Source of the DNA: Helicobacter cetorum MIT 99-5656
GTDB taxonomy: Bacteria > Campylobacterota > Campylobacteria > Campylobacterales > Helicobacteraceae
DNA length: 64,000 nucleotides
Direction of reading: 5' to 3'
Assembly: GCF_000259275.1 (NCBI RefSeq)
Contig: NC_017735.1
Span: 1,674,001-1,738,000, forward strand
Shown here piece after piece: positions 1 to 9,671 of this stretch. The position numbers and the translations under genes are program-made. The notes beneath the pieces were generated by a model, which made no database searches, was not told the origin of the DNA, and saw nothing but the letters and a program-made list of their open reading frames with translations. The stretch's first letter is position 1; the number at the start of each line of letters is the position of its first letter.

Positions 1-160
1 TTTATTTCTGTATAAAAATGTTCCTATGAGATTTAGGCGACGAATTATTTTATAGCCTGATAACTAAAGGGATTTGGTAATGGTTATGAAAATGAATTTG
101 TATTTTTAAATAGGGTTTTATTGAACAACATTGATTACAATTTTATTTAAAAGGAAGTTT

Positions 161-343
161 ATGAAAATTGTGTTTAGCATTGCCGGTTTGGTTGTAGCAT
201 TTTTATTAGGGTTTGAAGTGAGAAAATACCAAGTCCATAATGAAATGGTTTCAAACAACTTGAGAGAACAAAATAAAAACATTGAACAACTTTTGACAAA
301 TATTGACCGCTTGGAGCGTGTGCTAGTTGCTTATAAGCATTGA
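161..343 (+). CDS. Small single-span membrane protein with coiled-coil tail
   Basis: I do not recognise this 60-residue protein. The ATG at 161 is preceded by a good ribosome binding site (AAGGAAG), which favours it over the upstream alternative start at 131. Residues 3-18 are a hydrophobic segment (VFSIAGLVVAFLLGF), suiting an N-terminal membrane anchor. The rest is polar and rich in Asn, Gln, Glu and Leu, and could form a short coiled coil. It stands alone, followed by about 280 bases of AT-rich sequence without a convincing gene. Function unknown. Confidence 0.55.
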   Translation: MKIVFSIAGLVVAFLLGFEVRKYQVHNEMVSNNLREQNKNIEQLLTNIDRLERVLVAYKH

Positions 344-626
344 TTATAACTGATACTTATTTTTTTTATCTTTCAAGGTTTTTATGAGCCTTGAATATCT
401 TTAATAACTATTCTTAATCATTTTTCTATTATTTTAAATTTCATTATTTGAATAAACCTGTTTATATTTGATTAAAATTTTAAGAAATTTTAAATTTAAA
501 ACGCTAGTTTGATTGAATTTAAAATCACGCAAATATTAAGATATTTTTGTAAATTCATAAGATTTTTAATCATTGATTAATGATTGTTGTTGGATAATGG
601 ATAATCCTAATTATAAAGGAGATTTT

Positions 627-1715
627 ATGAATAATGTTACAAATACACGCATAAGCCCAATGACTTATGTGATTTTTCTTTTAGGTATTTTATTTTTATC
701 TTTCACAGCCCCTTGGCAAAAGATGTCTAATTTTGACCCCGCCACAGGAGCGTTTTTGCGTTGCTTGGGTGGGGCGTTATGTTTGTTGCCCTTTGCTTTT
801 ATAGAGGCAAAAAGTAAGGGTTGGTTGAATAAGAAAGGCGTTTGGCTTTCTATTTTAGCGGGACTTGTTTTAGGGATTGACTTTACTGCATGGAATTATT
901 CTATCTTTTTTGTAGGCTCTGGAATTGCTTCTATTTTGTTAAATATCCAAGTGATTATTTTGCCTGCATTGGCGTTTATGATAGATAAAGAGCGTATTCC
1001 TTTAAGCTATTATATTTTGGCTCCTATCATGTTGGCAGGGGTGATTTTAGCAGGCGGAGCTTTAGAGCATGGCATAGTAGATCCTAATGGACCTCAAGAA
1101 GTCTTTGGTATGAGTATTATGGCGGTAGGCACGATTTGTGGTTTGACTTCAGGTTGTTGTTATGGGGTGTATTTGTTTGCTAGTAGAAGAGCTGGAAGAA
1201 TCAATCAAGGTCAAATTGTCCAGCCCATTATGATTGCATCTTTTGCACAGCTTGTAGCTCCTTTAATTTGGGCGTATGTCATTACCGGAAATGGTTTTGA
1301 TATAGCAACCGGCGTTATGGTAGAGACTGCTCAAAGCTTGGATATTGGCGAAATGATAAGAGGTTTAAGAGAAATGCGCTTGCCTAAAGATGAAATTGAG
1401 CAATTAACTAGCATTACACATGCCGTTACTGCGGGCGACCCCATTAATGGCGTGAGTTGGTTTTGGATGTTTATAGAGTGTGTTCTAGGTCAAGCATGTG
1501 CATGGACTTTTGCTCAATATGGTAGTGTGAAATTGAATCCGACTTTAGGGGCGGGATTACTCATTTTAAGCCCTGTAGCTACTGTGGCAATTATTGCTCC
1601 ATTCTTGTTTGGCGAGACCTTATCTGCCTTACAAATCTTTGGTGTGGTTGTGGCACTCCTAGCTGTAGCCTATCAAAATGGTTTGTTAAAGGCCATTTTT
1701 TCCAGCAAACGCTAG
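627..1715 (+). CDS. EamA/DMT-superfamily integral membrane transporter
   Basis: This is a polytopic inner-membrane protein of about 362 residues with roughly ten hydrophobic segments in two halves, as in the drug/metabolite transporter (EamA) superfamily. The start at 627 follows AAAGGAGATTTT, an excellent ribosome binding site; the frame is open upstream to 573 but has no comparable site there. A polar stretch of about 45 residues near the middle (codons around 1315-1450) separates the two halves and is probably a cytoplasmic or periplasmic loop. The second half ends with a typical LNPTLGAGLLILSPV-like helix and a short basic tail. Members export or import small metabolites, and the substrate cannot be read from the sequence. 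It is monocistronic and followed by a strong hairpin. Confidence 0.8.
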   Translation: MNNVTNTRISPMTYVIFLLGILFLSFTAPWQKMSNFDPATGAFLRCLGGALCLLPFAFIEAKSKGWLNKKGVWLSILAGLVLGIDFTAWNYSIFFVGSGIASILLNIQVIILPALAFMIDKERIPLSYYILAPIMLAGVILAGGALEHGIVDPNGPQEVFGMSIMAVGTICGLTSGCCYGVYLFASRRAGRINQGQIVQPIMIASFAQLVAPLIWAYVITGNGFDIATGVMVETAQSLDIGEMIRGLREMRLPKDEIEQLTSITHAVTAGDPINGVSWFWMFIECVLGQACAWTFAQYGSVKLNPTLGAGLLILSPVATVAIIAPFLFGETLSALQIFGVVVALLAVAYQNGLLKAIFSSKR

Positions 1716-1720
1716 ATAAG

Positions 1721-1750
1721 TTTTAAAGAGTGTTGAAGCACTCTTTAAAA
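1721..1750 (+). terminator. Intrinsic-terminator-like hairpin after the transporter gene
   Basis: A perfect 12-bp inverted repeat (TTTTAAAGAGTG / CACTCTTTAAAA) with a 6-base loop begins six bases after the stop codon. The outer A/T pairs give a T-run on either strand, so it could act in both directions. Confidence 0.7.
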
Positions 1751-1868
1751 AAGGCTTATTCTTGACTCGTATTTCCTAACTAAATTTTTGTTACTTTGTT
1801 ATTTTAAAGTTAATTAAAGAGTTTTTAATTAAAATAAATTACTGCAAATAAAATAAGGAATTTAGGTA

Positions 1869-3821
1869 TTGAAAGCGATAAGTAAAAAAGCGGTGTTTGT
1901 GTTAGCAAGTTTTTTAAGCGAATGTGAAGCCCATTCTAAAAGTGGATTTTTTGTAGAAGGGGGTTTTGAAACAGGGCTTATGGAAAGCAAGCAAGAGATT
2001 ATTGCGATAGCCCCAAAAAACCTTGCTGCATTAAGTTTGCCAAACGCTCTGTATTCTCAAATGCTTTCTAAAAAAGCCTATTTTTCTAACTCCACGCTCA
2101 AAAACGATACCACGCCCATATTTACAGAACAAAGCTTAAAGACACTTGAGAGTGAGTTTAGCACAACTAATGGGCTTAAAGTTTCTTTGGACAGCAAGAA
2201 TGACACGCTTAATATTAAAAATTTCATGCCCTATAATTTACACAACCTTGATTTAGTATGGACTAAAGACAACGGACAAAAGGTCGTTATAGGCGGTCTA
2301 GAAACTTTAGACGCCCAAAGTCAAGTGCGATTAAGTGCAAAAAGTTTAGAAATGCTTAAGGGGGTGAATGACCCTAAGTTAAGTTTAGAAAGCTCAAAGT
2401 TTTCAGATAGCAACACTCAAAGGGTTTTACAGAGTTTATCAGAAATTGATGTGAATATTACAGGGCGTTTTGATATTGCAAGCGAGTATCTAAAAAAGAC
2501 CTTAAACCCTAAAGAAATGAGCGTTCAGCAAGCTAAGGATTATGTCAATGCTATCTATGATTTGGCGTATGTGTTAAGCTCTAAAGACTGGGCTGATTTG
2601 GTATTGAATTATCCGGGCGATTTTACCGACAGCGACCCTTCTCATTCAGTAAGAGAAGCTAACAAAATTCCTATTATTTCTAAAGAGTTTTTAATTAAGG
2701 AATACAGAGAGCCAACAACTATCTTTCTTTATATCCTATCGCAAATGAATGGTGCTTTTGCGGGATTAACCATGAATTGTCAAATTATGGGCGAAAATAC
2801 GCCTAAAGAGTGTCATTCTGTAGGGCTTTTAGACAAGGTAATTGACCCTAATAAGGACCCTTTTTTCAAAGATTTAAATATTAATAATCAAGATTCGCGC
2901 ACAAACTTTCAAACCTTAGTGCATGAATTTGGGCATGTAAAAGGCTATAGCCATATGGGGAACATGACATGTCCTGATGGGAGTTGGAAGGGTATTTTTT
3001 GCTACCAATCTACTTTGCAGCCTAGCCCTAGTGATAACCGACAATGGTTTGACTATAAAGGCAAACGCATTTACAGGGGCATGGTGGGGGTTACCCAACA
3101 AGCATGGGCTGATTTAGGCAAGCAAAATAAACTGCCTGTGAACTATAACGATATAGGGAAAAATTTTGCACCTAGTGAGAGTATTAACCAAGCGTTTATG
3201 AATAGTTTTAATAACGCTATTTCGCATGTAATTTCTAGTGGCTCTACCAACTTTAATGACCCTAGCCATGCTAGTAAATCTAATCGTATAAACCATGCCA
3301 ATAACTTAACTAGTTCTGCTAATTCAAATTCAAGCGTTTCTAAGAATTATCGCTCAGCTATGATGGGTTTTAATGTTAAGGTGGGCTATCAGCAATACTT
3401 CAACCAATTTTTAGGCTTATCTTATTATGGAATTGTCAAATACAATTTTTCTAAAATCAATGACACGATTAGAAAAGTTTCACAAGTAAGTTTAGGGGTA
3501 GGGGCGGATTTGTTGATAGATTTTTTCAACACCTACTCTAAAAATACTTTCACAAGTTCTTTGGGAGTTTTTATGGGTTTGAGAGCTTTATATAATGGCT
3601 ATAGTGTGCTAAATTTCTTTAAAAGTAGTGGGAATTTAGATTTTGTGGGTGGATTTTCTTACCGCTATAAGCATTCTAAATACTCTGTAGGGGTTTCTCT
3701 ACCTTTGATTCAACACAACATGAAATTTGCTTTTGAAAATGCCAATTCTCAGAATTTCATCGTGCTAAAAGAAGGCTCAAGCCATTTTGGTATGTTTTTC
3801 AATTATGGCTGGGTGTTTTAA
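1869..3821 (+). CDS. Helicobacter outer membrane protein with metzincin-type HExxHxxGxxH motif
   Basis: This 650-residue protein starts at a TTG (1869) placed 8 bases after AAGGAA. It has a hydrophobic leader followed by a SKSGFFVEGGFETG-like start typical of Helicobacter outer membrane proteins. The last ~180 residues alternate hydrophobic and polar positions and end in FNYGWVF, with the terminal aromatic expected of a beta-barrel inserted by BamA. In the exposed middle domain, residues 352-362 read HEFGHVKGYSH, an exact HExxHxxGxxH zinc-metallopeptidase (metzincin) signature, followed by MGNMTC. I recall a similar HEFGH motif in some H. pylori outer membrane proteins but cannot confirm which. 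Protease activity is inferred only from the motif. Adhesin function is also possible, as the barrel-plus-large-loop layout resembles Hop/Hom-type proteins. It sits upstream of the 16S gene. Confidence 0.8.
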   Translation: MKAISKKAVFVLASFLSECEAHSKSGFFVEGGFETGLMESKQEIIAIAPKNLAALSLPNALYSQMLSKKAYFSNSTLKNDTTPIFTEQSLKTLESEFSTTNGLKVSLDSKNDTLNIKNFMPYNLHNLDLVWTKDNGQKVVIGGLETLDAQSQVRLSAKSLEMLKGVNDPKLSLESSKFSDSNTQRVLQSLSEIDVNITGRFDIASEYLKKTLNPKEMSVQQAKDYVNAIYDLAYVLSSKDWADLVLNYPGDFTDSDPSHSVREANKIPIISKEFLIKEYREPTTIFLYILSQMNGAFAGLTMNCQIMGENTPKECHSVGLLDKVIDPNKDPFFKDLNINNQDSRTNFQTLVHEFGHVKGYSHMGNMTCPDGSWKGIFCYQSTLQPSPSDNRQWFDYKGKRIYRGMVGVTQQAWADLGKQNKLPVNYNDIGKNFAPSESINQAFMNSFNNAISHVISSGSTNFNDPSHASKSNRINHANNLTSSANSNSSVSKNYRSAMMGFNVKVGYQQYFNQFLGLSYYGIVKYNFSKINDTIRKVSQVSLGVGADLLIDFFNTYSKNTFTSSLGVFMGLRALYNGYSVLNFFKSSGNLDFVGGFSYRYKHSKYSVGVSLPLIQHNMKFAFENANSQNFIVLKEGSSHFGMFFNYGWVF

Positions 3822-3878
3822 AAAAACATTTTTTGTGGAATTTTCTAGACTTTAAGCAACCCTTAAGCTTTGTATAGC

Positions 3879-3884
3879 TATACT
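3879..3884 (+). promoter_or_regulatory. Candidate -10 element (TATACT) for the 16S rRNA transcript
   Basis: TATACT lies about 70 bases upstream of the 5' processing arm at 3955, where a promoter for the precursor rRNA should lie. No convincing -35 is seen, as is usual for the Helicobacter vegetative sigma factor. Assigned from motif and position only. Confidence 0.35.
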
Positions 3885-3954
3885 TTCACTTCCTTGTTTC
3901 AGCAAGAGCTTTTAAAAAAGTCTTTTAACACAAGGATAGCTTATTAAAGCAAAC

Positions 3955-3992
3955 GATCTTTGAAAACTAAGCAAAATTTAAGAAGTTCTTTT
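3955..3992 (+). other. 5' arm of 16S precursor processing stem
   Basis: The stretch beginning GATCTTTGAAAACTAAGC is complementary to the sequence just downstream of the 16S gene (5867-5902). About 22 bp pair with one mismatch, followed by a second block (AAGAAGTTCTTTT). Such arms bring the ends of the pre-16S RNA together for RNase III cleavage. The remaining bases up to 4310 are AT-rich leader in which I see no gene. Confidence 0.75.
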
Positions 3993-4310
3993 TAAAAAGG
4001 AATATTCTAAAATTTTAGATTGGTCAGTTTTGAAATTTAAAGTTAGAAAAGAATATTTTATATCTTATCTAAGATATAAGACTAGATGTTTTTAGCTTTA
4101 TCGCAGATTTTAAAATGACCTTTCTAAGTTGAAAAATATTTTACTTGGGTTAGCATTTTGTTAAACCTTTAATTTTAAAAAGTTTCTTTCTTTTTTGTAT
4201 TGTTGTAATACTTAAGAACACAACCCGTTTTATTTATAAAACGAGTTCTTGTGATACGCCAAAGTTATTATAAATAGTAACAGACAGAAAGAGCTTTAGG
4301 ACAAACACTT

Positions 4311-5813
<1,503 letters not shown>

Positions 5814-5823
5814 CTAGAGAAGA

Positions 5824-5849
5824 GCTTTTAATATTCGCTTATTAAAAGC
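5824..5849 (+). other. Perfect hairpin just downstream of 16S
   Basis: GCTTTTAATA and TATTAAAAGC form a 10-bp stem with a 6-base loop eleven bases after the mature 16S end. It lies inside the precursor between the mature end and the 3' processing arm. Confidence 0.6.
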
Positions 5850-5866
5850 CATTAGAGTATTACCTA

Positions 5867-5902
5867 AAAGAAGAACTTCTTTTTGCTTAGTTTTGAAAGA
5901 TT
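5867..5902 (+). other. 3' arm of 16S precursor processing stem
   Basis: AAGAACTTCTTTTTGCTTAG and the following TTTTGAAAGAT are the reverse complement of the 5' arm at 3955-3992, with one mismatch and a small gap. From here to 6204 there are about 300 AT-rich bases. A 77-codon open frame at 5893-6126 lies over this arm and is probably chance. Confidence 0.75.
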
Positions 5903-5999
5903 ATCTCTACTCATCTCATCTTTTCATTTTGCTTATAACCTATGATTATTTGGTATTTGTCGGTTTATCGGTAAAATATTTTGGTTGCTTGTATCAGTT

Positions 6000-6017
6000 C
6001 ATTCTTGGCAATAAGAA
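6000..6017. other. Weak candidate left end (att-like) of the conjugative element
   Basis: CATTCTTGGCAATAAGAAT contains the short inverted repeat ATTCTT/AAGAAT, and CATTCTT is the complement of AAGAATG, the short motif I recall flanking H. pylori TnPZ/ICEHptfs elements. It sits between the 16S gene and the first element-like gene, so it could mark the left boundary. The motif is short and may occur by chance. Confidence 0.2.
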
Positions 6018-6204
6018 TCAATTTTTAAGCTTTCTTAAATGGGATAGTCAAGATACTTTTCTTGATTGTTGCTTTTGGGATTTAGTGTTAATTCATTTAG
6101 TCATGGATTATTGCTATAGAAAATAGCAAAATTTGCATAATTTAATACTAAATAACGCTTAATCGTGTTATGATATTACTAATAGCTTAATTTAAAGGAT
6201 AATT

Positions 6205-6492
6205 ATGGAATTTAAAAATACCAAAAAAGGAAATAGTATGGACAACGAAACTTTAAGCGAACTGGATAGTCGTTTTGAAGAAGCCCATAAAACTAACAAG
6301 GAAGACAAAAAGAAGGCTTATACCCTTTGGATTTCAGAACAGGTCATGAATGACCTTGAAGAACACTTAAAAGAATTTGGAGCATTCAAAGAGAGTAAAA
6401 GCATGTTTATTCAAAATGCTATTGTGTTTTATCTAGAACATAAGAAAAAAGAAATGAAGCAAATGCTTTTGGATAAGGCAAGTAGGTTGTAA
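6205..6492 (+). CDS. Putative ribbon-helix-helix (CopG-like) regulator
   Basis: This 95-residue protein is rich in Lys and Glu. Residues ~38-80 fit a ribbon-helix-helix DNA-binding fold: a short strand (AYTLWIS), a helix (EQVMNDLEEHLKEFG) and a second helix (SKSMFIQNAIVFYLEHKK). Such proteins are usually small transcriptional repressors or plasmid copy/partition regulators. The ATG at 6205 follows AAAGGATAATT; a second good start at 6238 also has its own AAAGGAAATAGT site and would remove 11 residues. It lies at the left edge of the conjugative-element remnant, 50 bases ahead of a broken lipoprotein gene on the same strand, and may be co-transcribed with it. The family call rests on predicted fold only. 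Confidence 0.5.
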   Translation: MEFKNTKKGNSMDNETLSELDSRFEEAHKTNKEDKKKAYTLWISEQVMNDLEEHLKEFGAFKESKSMFIQNAIVFYLEHKKKEMKQMLLDKASRL

Positions 6493-6542
6493 AAAAGGAT
6501 AGGGTATAATGAAAAGCAATTTTAATTTTAAGGAGTGCAAAA

Positions 6543-7730
6543 ATGAGAGAGAGTAAATTACGCTTTTTAAAATTTAGGGCGTTAAGTTTAGCGTGTTTGG
6601 TGGGACTTCTTGTAAGTGGGTGTGCATTTGTAGACAAGAAAATTTTAAATGACCACTTAATGAAAGCTAAAAATAGCGTTAAATATGATTGCAAGAAAGA
6701 AATGTGGTCTTTTCCTGAAAAATATAATGGCGTAGAACAATGTTTAAAAGCTCAAGAAATTTGGATTGAACCTATTGTTACTAAAAAAACCAATATATAT
6801 AAGTGTGATGATTTTGCCAATGATGAATTAAGGGCTAAGTGTTATCAAAGAAACAATGAGTATTTAAACACTCATTTAACGCCAATTATTCAAGGAGAGA
6901 CTGGTAAATTTCATTGTTTTGATTTTCATAACCCTAAGTTAAAGGAACAATGTGGTGCAAAACGAAATGCCTATCAAAAACAACAATACCAGCAAAAAAG
7001 ACTCATCAATCATGCACAATTAGAAGCACTTGAAAGAGAATATACACAATTAAAGCAATATATTATCCCTTACTTCACGAAAGAGTGCATTAAAAATTTG
7101 CAAAATTTACCTAACAAAGAAAGGTTATGCCAAAAAGAAGTGTATGAGAAATTTAATGACCCTTTTTCTAGCTCCAAAGAACTAAGTGTAAAATCAAACA
7201 TTGCTACTTGTATTAGAAATGACAATTCAAAACTAGAAAAAGCTGGTCTTATGAATGGCGTTTATATTAACCCCTATAAAAAATCTACAAATTGCCAAAA
7301 AGCGTTTTTAGATAATAAAAGCTTAAAAGAAATCGCAATAAGTATGAACCCCCACTTAGAACAATAAAGTCCTTTTATTGATGCAGAAAAAATGGCTAAC
7401 CAATCTGTAGAGTTGTTAAAAAAGAATAAAGAAGCCTTAATCAATTTTGCTACAGATATTTGTATAGAACACAACGAACACGAGAAAGAAAAGTATATTA
7501 GCCTTAAAGATAGTTGCAAAGAAGCACAAATTAAAGCCCATAACGGAGAAAAGTTTGATAAGTTTATACAAGACTACAAAAAAGAATTTAAAGCCTGTCT
7601 TTTAGATACTTCTACTACTAAAGAATAAATGGAGCAAAATTTCAACCAATGCCAAAAAGAACAATTAAGGGACGAGAATAAATCTTTAGACTTTAGCTTA
7701 AAAGAATTGATTAAAAAATATGCTAAGTAA
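6543..7730 (+). pseudogene. Cys-rich lipoprotein gene interrupted by two in-frame TAA codons
   Basis: The first segment, 6543-7367 (274 residues), has a good ribosome binding site (AAGGAGTGCAAA), a signal sequence and a lipobox ending LVSGC, so the mature N-terminus would be a lipid-modified Cys in the membrane. It is rich in Lys, Asn and Cys, with repeated patterns such as CLKAQEIW and KEQCGAK. A TAA at 7365 ends it, but the same frame continues (SPFIDAEK, then an ATG at 7392) to a second TAA at 7626, then from an ATG at 7629 to a final TAA at 7730. All three pieces share one frame and the same composition, as if one ~395-residue gene suffered two nonsense changes. The later pieces could be translated separately, but neither has a clear ribosome binding site. 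Function unknown; an ICE-encoded surface lipoprotein is plausible. Confidence 0.6.
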
Positions 7731-7752
7731 AGTTGTGTGGCGTTATAAAGTA

Positions 7753-7775
7753 GAATGGATTTTAAAAATCCATTC
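7753..7775. terminator. Palindrome between convergent genes
   Basis: GAATGGAT and ATCCATTC pair around a TTTAAAA loop between the convergent lipoprotein-like gene and topA. It may stop transcription in both directions, though no long T-run follows. Confidence 0.35.
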
Positions 7776-7837
7776 CGTAAGTCTCATTAGAAATTTTAAA
7801 TTCATTTGTAATTTCATTAAAATTTTGAGTGGTATTT

Positions 7838-9514
7838 TTAAGCTCCATCTTTAACGATATAGTCTAAGCTTTCTTCTAGTTCTTTGGTGAAGCTATCATC
7901 TACTTTTGAAATAGTTACCCATCGTGTTTGAATATCATTTTCAAAAAAACTTATGATACTTTTACCAAGAGCTGTGGGCGTGATTTTTCTGTTCTTGCCT
8001 TCTAGGGCAATGTAGCCTTTACTTGTTAGGGTCTCAAAAATACTAGCATAAGTGCTAGGTCTCCCTATGCCATAGGTTTCCATCATGGTAATAAAGGTGC
8101 TTTCTGTATAAGGGCTTGGGGCTTTGGCTTTAATCTCTTTGATACAAAAATTCACAATAGGCATTTGGGTTTTTAATTGTAGGCTTGAAAAATCAATACC
8201 GCTTTGTATTTCTTCTTCATCGTTTTTTTCTTCTTCTAAGTCTTTAATTTCTTTAAAGCCTTTAAATTTGAGTTTGCTAAAACTACCTTTAAAGTTATGC
8301 GTTTTTATCTTAAGGTTTAAAGTCGTGTTCTCATAGATAGCGTTTTTACTTTGCGAGCAAATCGTATTAAAAAAGATAAGCGTATAAACTTTTAAGGCAT
8401 CAATATCTGTGATTTGATGTTCTAAGCAGACTTGCTTTAGGTCTTCATATCTATGGGGGTGTGTAATGCGGATAGCTTCGTGGGCTTCCGCTTGTGAGTT
8501 TTTACCAGCCTTGTATTCTCTGTATTCATACACACTAGGATAAACGCTCTCAAAAAACTCTTTATGCTCCTGTAAATATTCTTTGCTTAAGGCTTCACTA
8601 TCAGTGCGAATATAAGTGATTAACCCAGCTTCAAAGAGTTTTTGAGCGTAATCTTGGATTTGTTTTACTCCCATTCCTAAAACTCTAGCCCCATCTTTTA
8701 AAAGCTTAGAAGTAGTGAAAGGTTTGGGCGGAGCTTTTTCTTTGTCAATTTGTTCCATTGTGTCTAAAAAAGCTAAGGGATTGAGATTGTCTTTTAAATC
8801 ATTTAAAAAGTTTTGAGCTTGTTCTTTGGTGTCAAACACTTTCTTTTTATTTTCTTCTATTAGAGCAATAGGGATTTGAGAGCCTAATAAATCAACAATA
8901 GCTTCTATGCTATAACTTAATTTTTCATCAACGCTTTTTTGCTCAAAAGCTTTTATTTTTCTGTCTAGCTCTACTAGAATAGAAAGAGCAGGGGTTTGCA
9001 CTCTACCAGCACTTACTTCAAAATTTTTAATACCTTTGCGTAAATAAGGCGTTAAAGTAAAACCTATGAATTGGTCGTTTACAATCCTACCCAACCAACT
9101 ATAATAAAGATTGAGATTGCTTTGAGAGAATAACACAGCGTTATTCAAGCCTTTTTCTACACCGCTTTTTGTAATCTCAAAAAACTCCACACGATAGATT
9201 GTTTTAGCTAGATTTTTAATTTTTTCATAAAACTTATAGCCTATGCCATACCCTTCTCTATCAGGGTCTGTGGCGATATAGACTATTCTTTCCTTACATT
9301 GATTTATCATATGGTTAATATGAACGGATTTATCCTTTTTCTTATCAGGGCTTTTTTTGATTTCAAAAACTGGGTTAAACCCTTTATTCACTTCAATATT
9401 AACCAACTCTACAAAATGCCCCCCTGTCGCAAAAACAAATGAACTTCCTATTAATTCTTTGAGTTTGTAGATTTTATTAGGGCTTTCTATGATAAATACG
9501 CAGTTGCTATACAT
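7838..9514 (-). CDS. topA: Type IA DNA topoisomerase of the conjugative element
   Basis: This 558-residue type IA topoisomerase relaxes negatively supercoiled DNA by passing one strand through a transient break. The TOPRIM domain is at the N-terminus, with Glu10 in FIIESPNK and the acidic pair in TDPDREG (Asp83, Asp85). The catalytic Tyr is Tyr301 in LITYIRTDS. It ends around the domain containing YGIGRPSTYASI and has none of the C-terminal zinc ribbons of chromosomal TopA, which suits a mobile-element paralog. ICEHptfs/TnPZ elements carry topA next to virB4, as here. The ATG at 9514 follows AAGGAAAATTTAC and overlaps the original stop codon of virB4, before the IS came in. The insertion of the IS upstream probably separates topA from its promoter. 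Confidence 0.9.
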   Translation of the reverse strand: MYSNCVFIIESPNKIYKLKELIGSSFVFATGGHFVELVNIEVNKGFNPVFEIKKSPDKKKDKSVHINHMINQCKERIVYIATDPDREGYGIGYKFYEKIKNLAKTIYRVEFFEITKSGVEKGLNNAVLFSQSNLNLYYSWLGRIVNDQFIGFTLTPYLRKGIKNFEVSAGRVQTPALSILVELDRKIKAFEQKSVDEKLSYSIEAIVDLLGSQIPIALIEENKKKVFDTKEQAQNFLNDLKDNLNPLAFLDTMEQIDKEKAPPKPFTTSKLLKDGARVLGMGVKQIQDYAQKLFEAGLITYIRTDSEALSKEYLQEHKEFFESVYPSVYEYREYKAGKNSQAEAHEAIRITHPHRYEDLKQVCLEHQITDIDALKVYTLIFFNTICSQSKNAIYENTTLNLKIKTHNFKGSFSKLKFKGFKEIKDLEEEKNDEEEIQSGIDFSSLQLKTQMPIVNFCIKEIKAKAPSPYTESTFITMMETYGIGRPSTYASIFETLTSKGYIALEGKNRKITPTALGKSIISFFENDIQTRWVTISKVDDSFTKELEESLDYIVKDGA

Positions 9515-9615
9515 GTAAATTTTCCTTTTTTTCTTGCAAGTATCTTTCTTTATAATTTGAATATTTTTTTTTCAAAGATGATAGGAGTTGTCTGTTGTGG
9601 TTATTGCTATCTAAG
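9507..9615 (-). pseudogene. virB4: Cut-off 3' end of virB4
   Basis: Reading the minus strand from the IS junction at 9615, in the phase left by virB4, gives about 36 uninterrupted codons (LDSNNHNRQLL... ending KENLHV). The stop TAG at 9507 overlaps the topA start codon. This is the natural C-terminus of VirB4, displaced by the IS at 9616-11553. It has no start of its own. Confidence 0.75.
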
Positions 9616-9671
9616 GTGAAACACCCCTCGCTAAAGCGAGGAGCTTCCTAACTAAAGCACCCTACTGAATG

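Noticed and set aside
5893-6126. 77-codon open frame downstream of 16S
   Set aside because: It starts inside the 3' processing arm, has no ribosome binding site and a hydrophobic composition typical of AT-rich noise.
5815-6204. tRNA or 23S gene after the 16S
   Set aside because: No cloverleaf with a CCA end and no 23S landmarks are visible; only the processing arm and AT-rich spacer are present.
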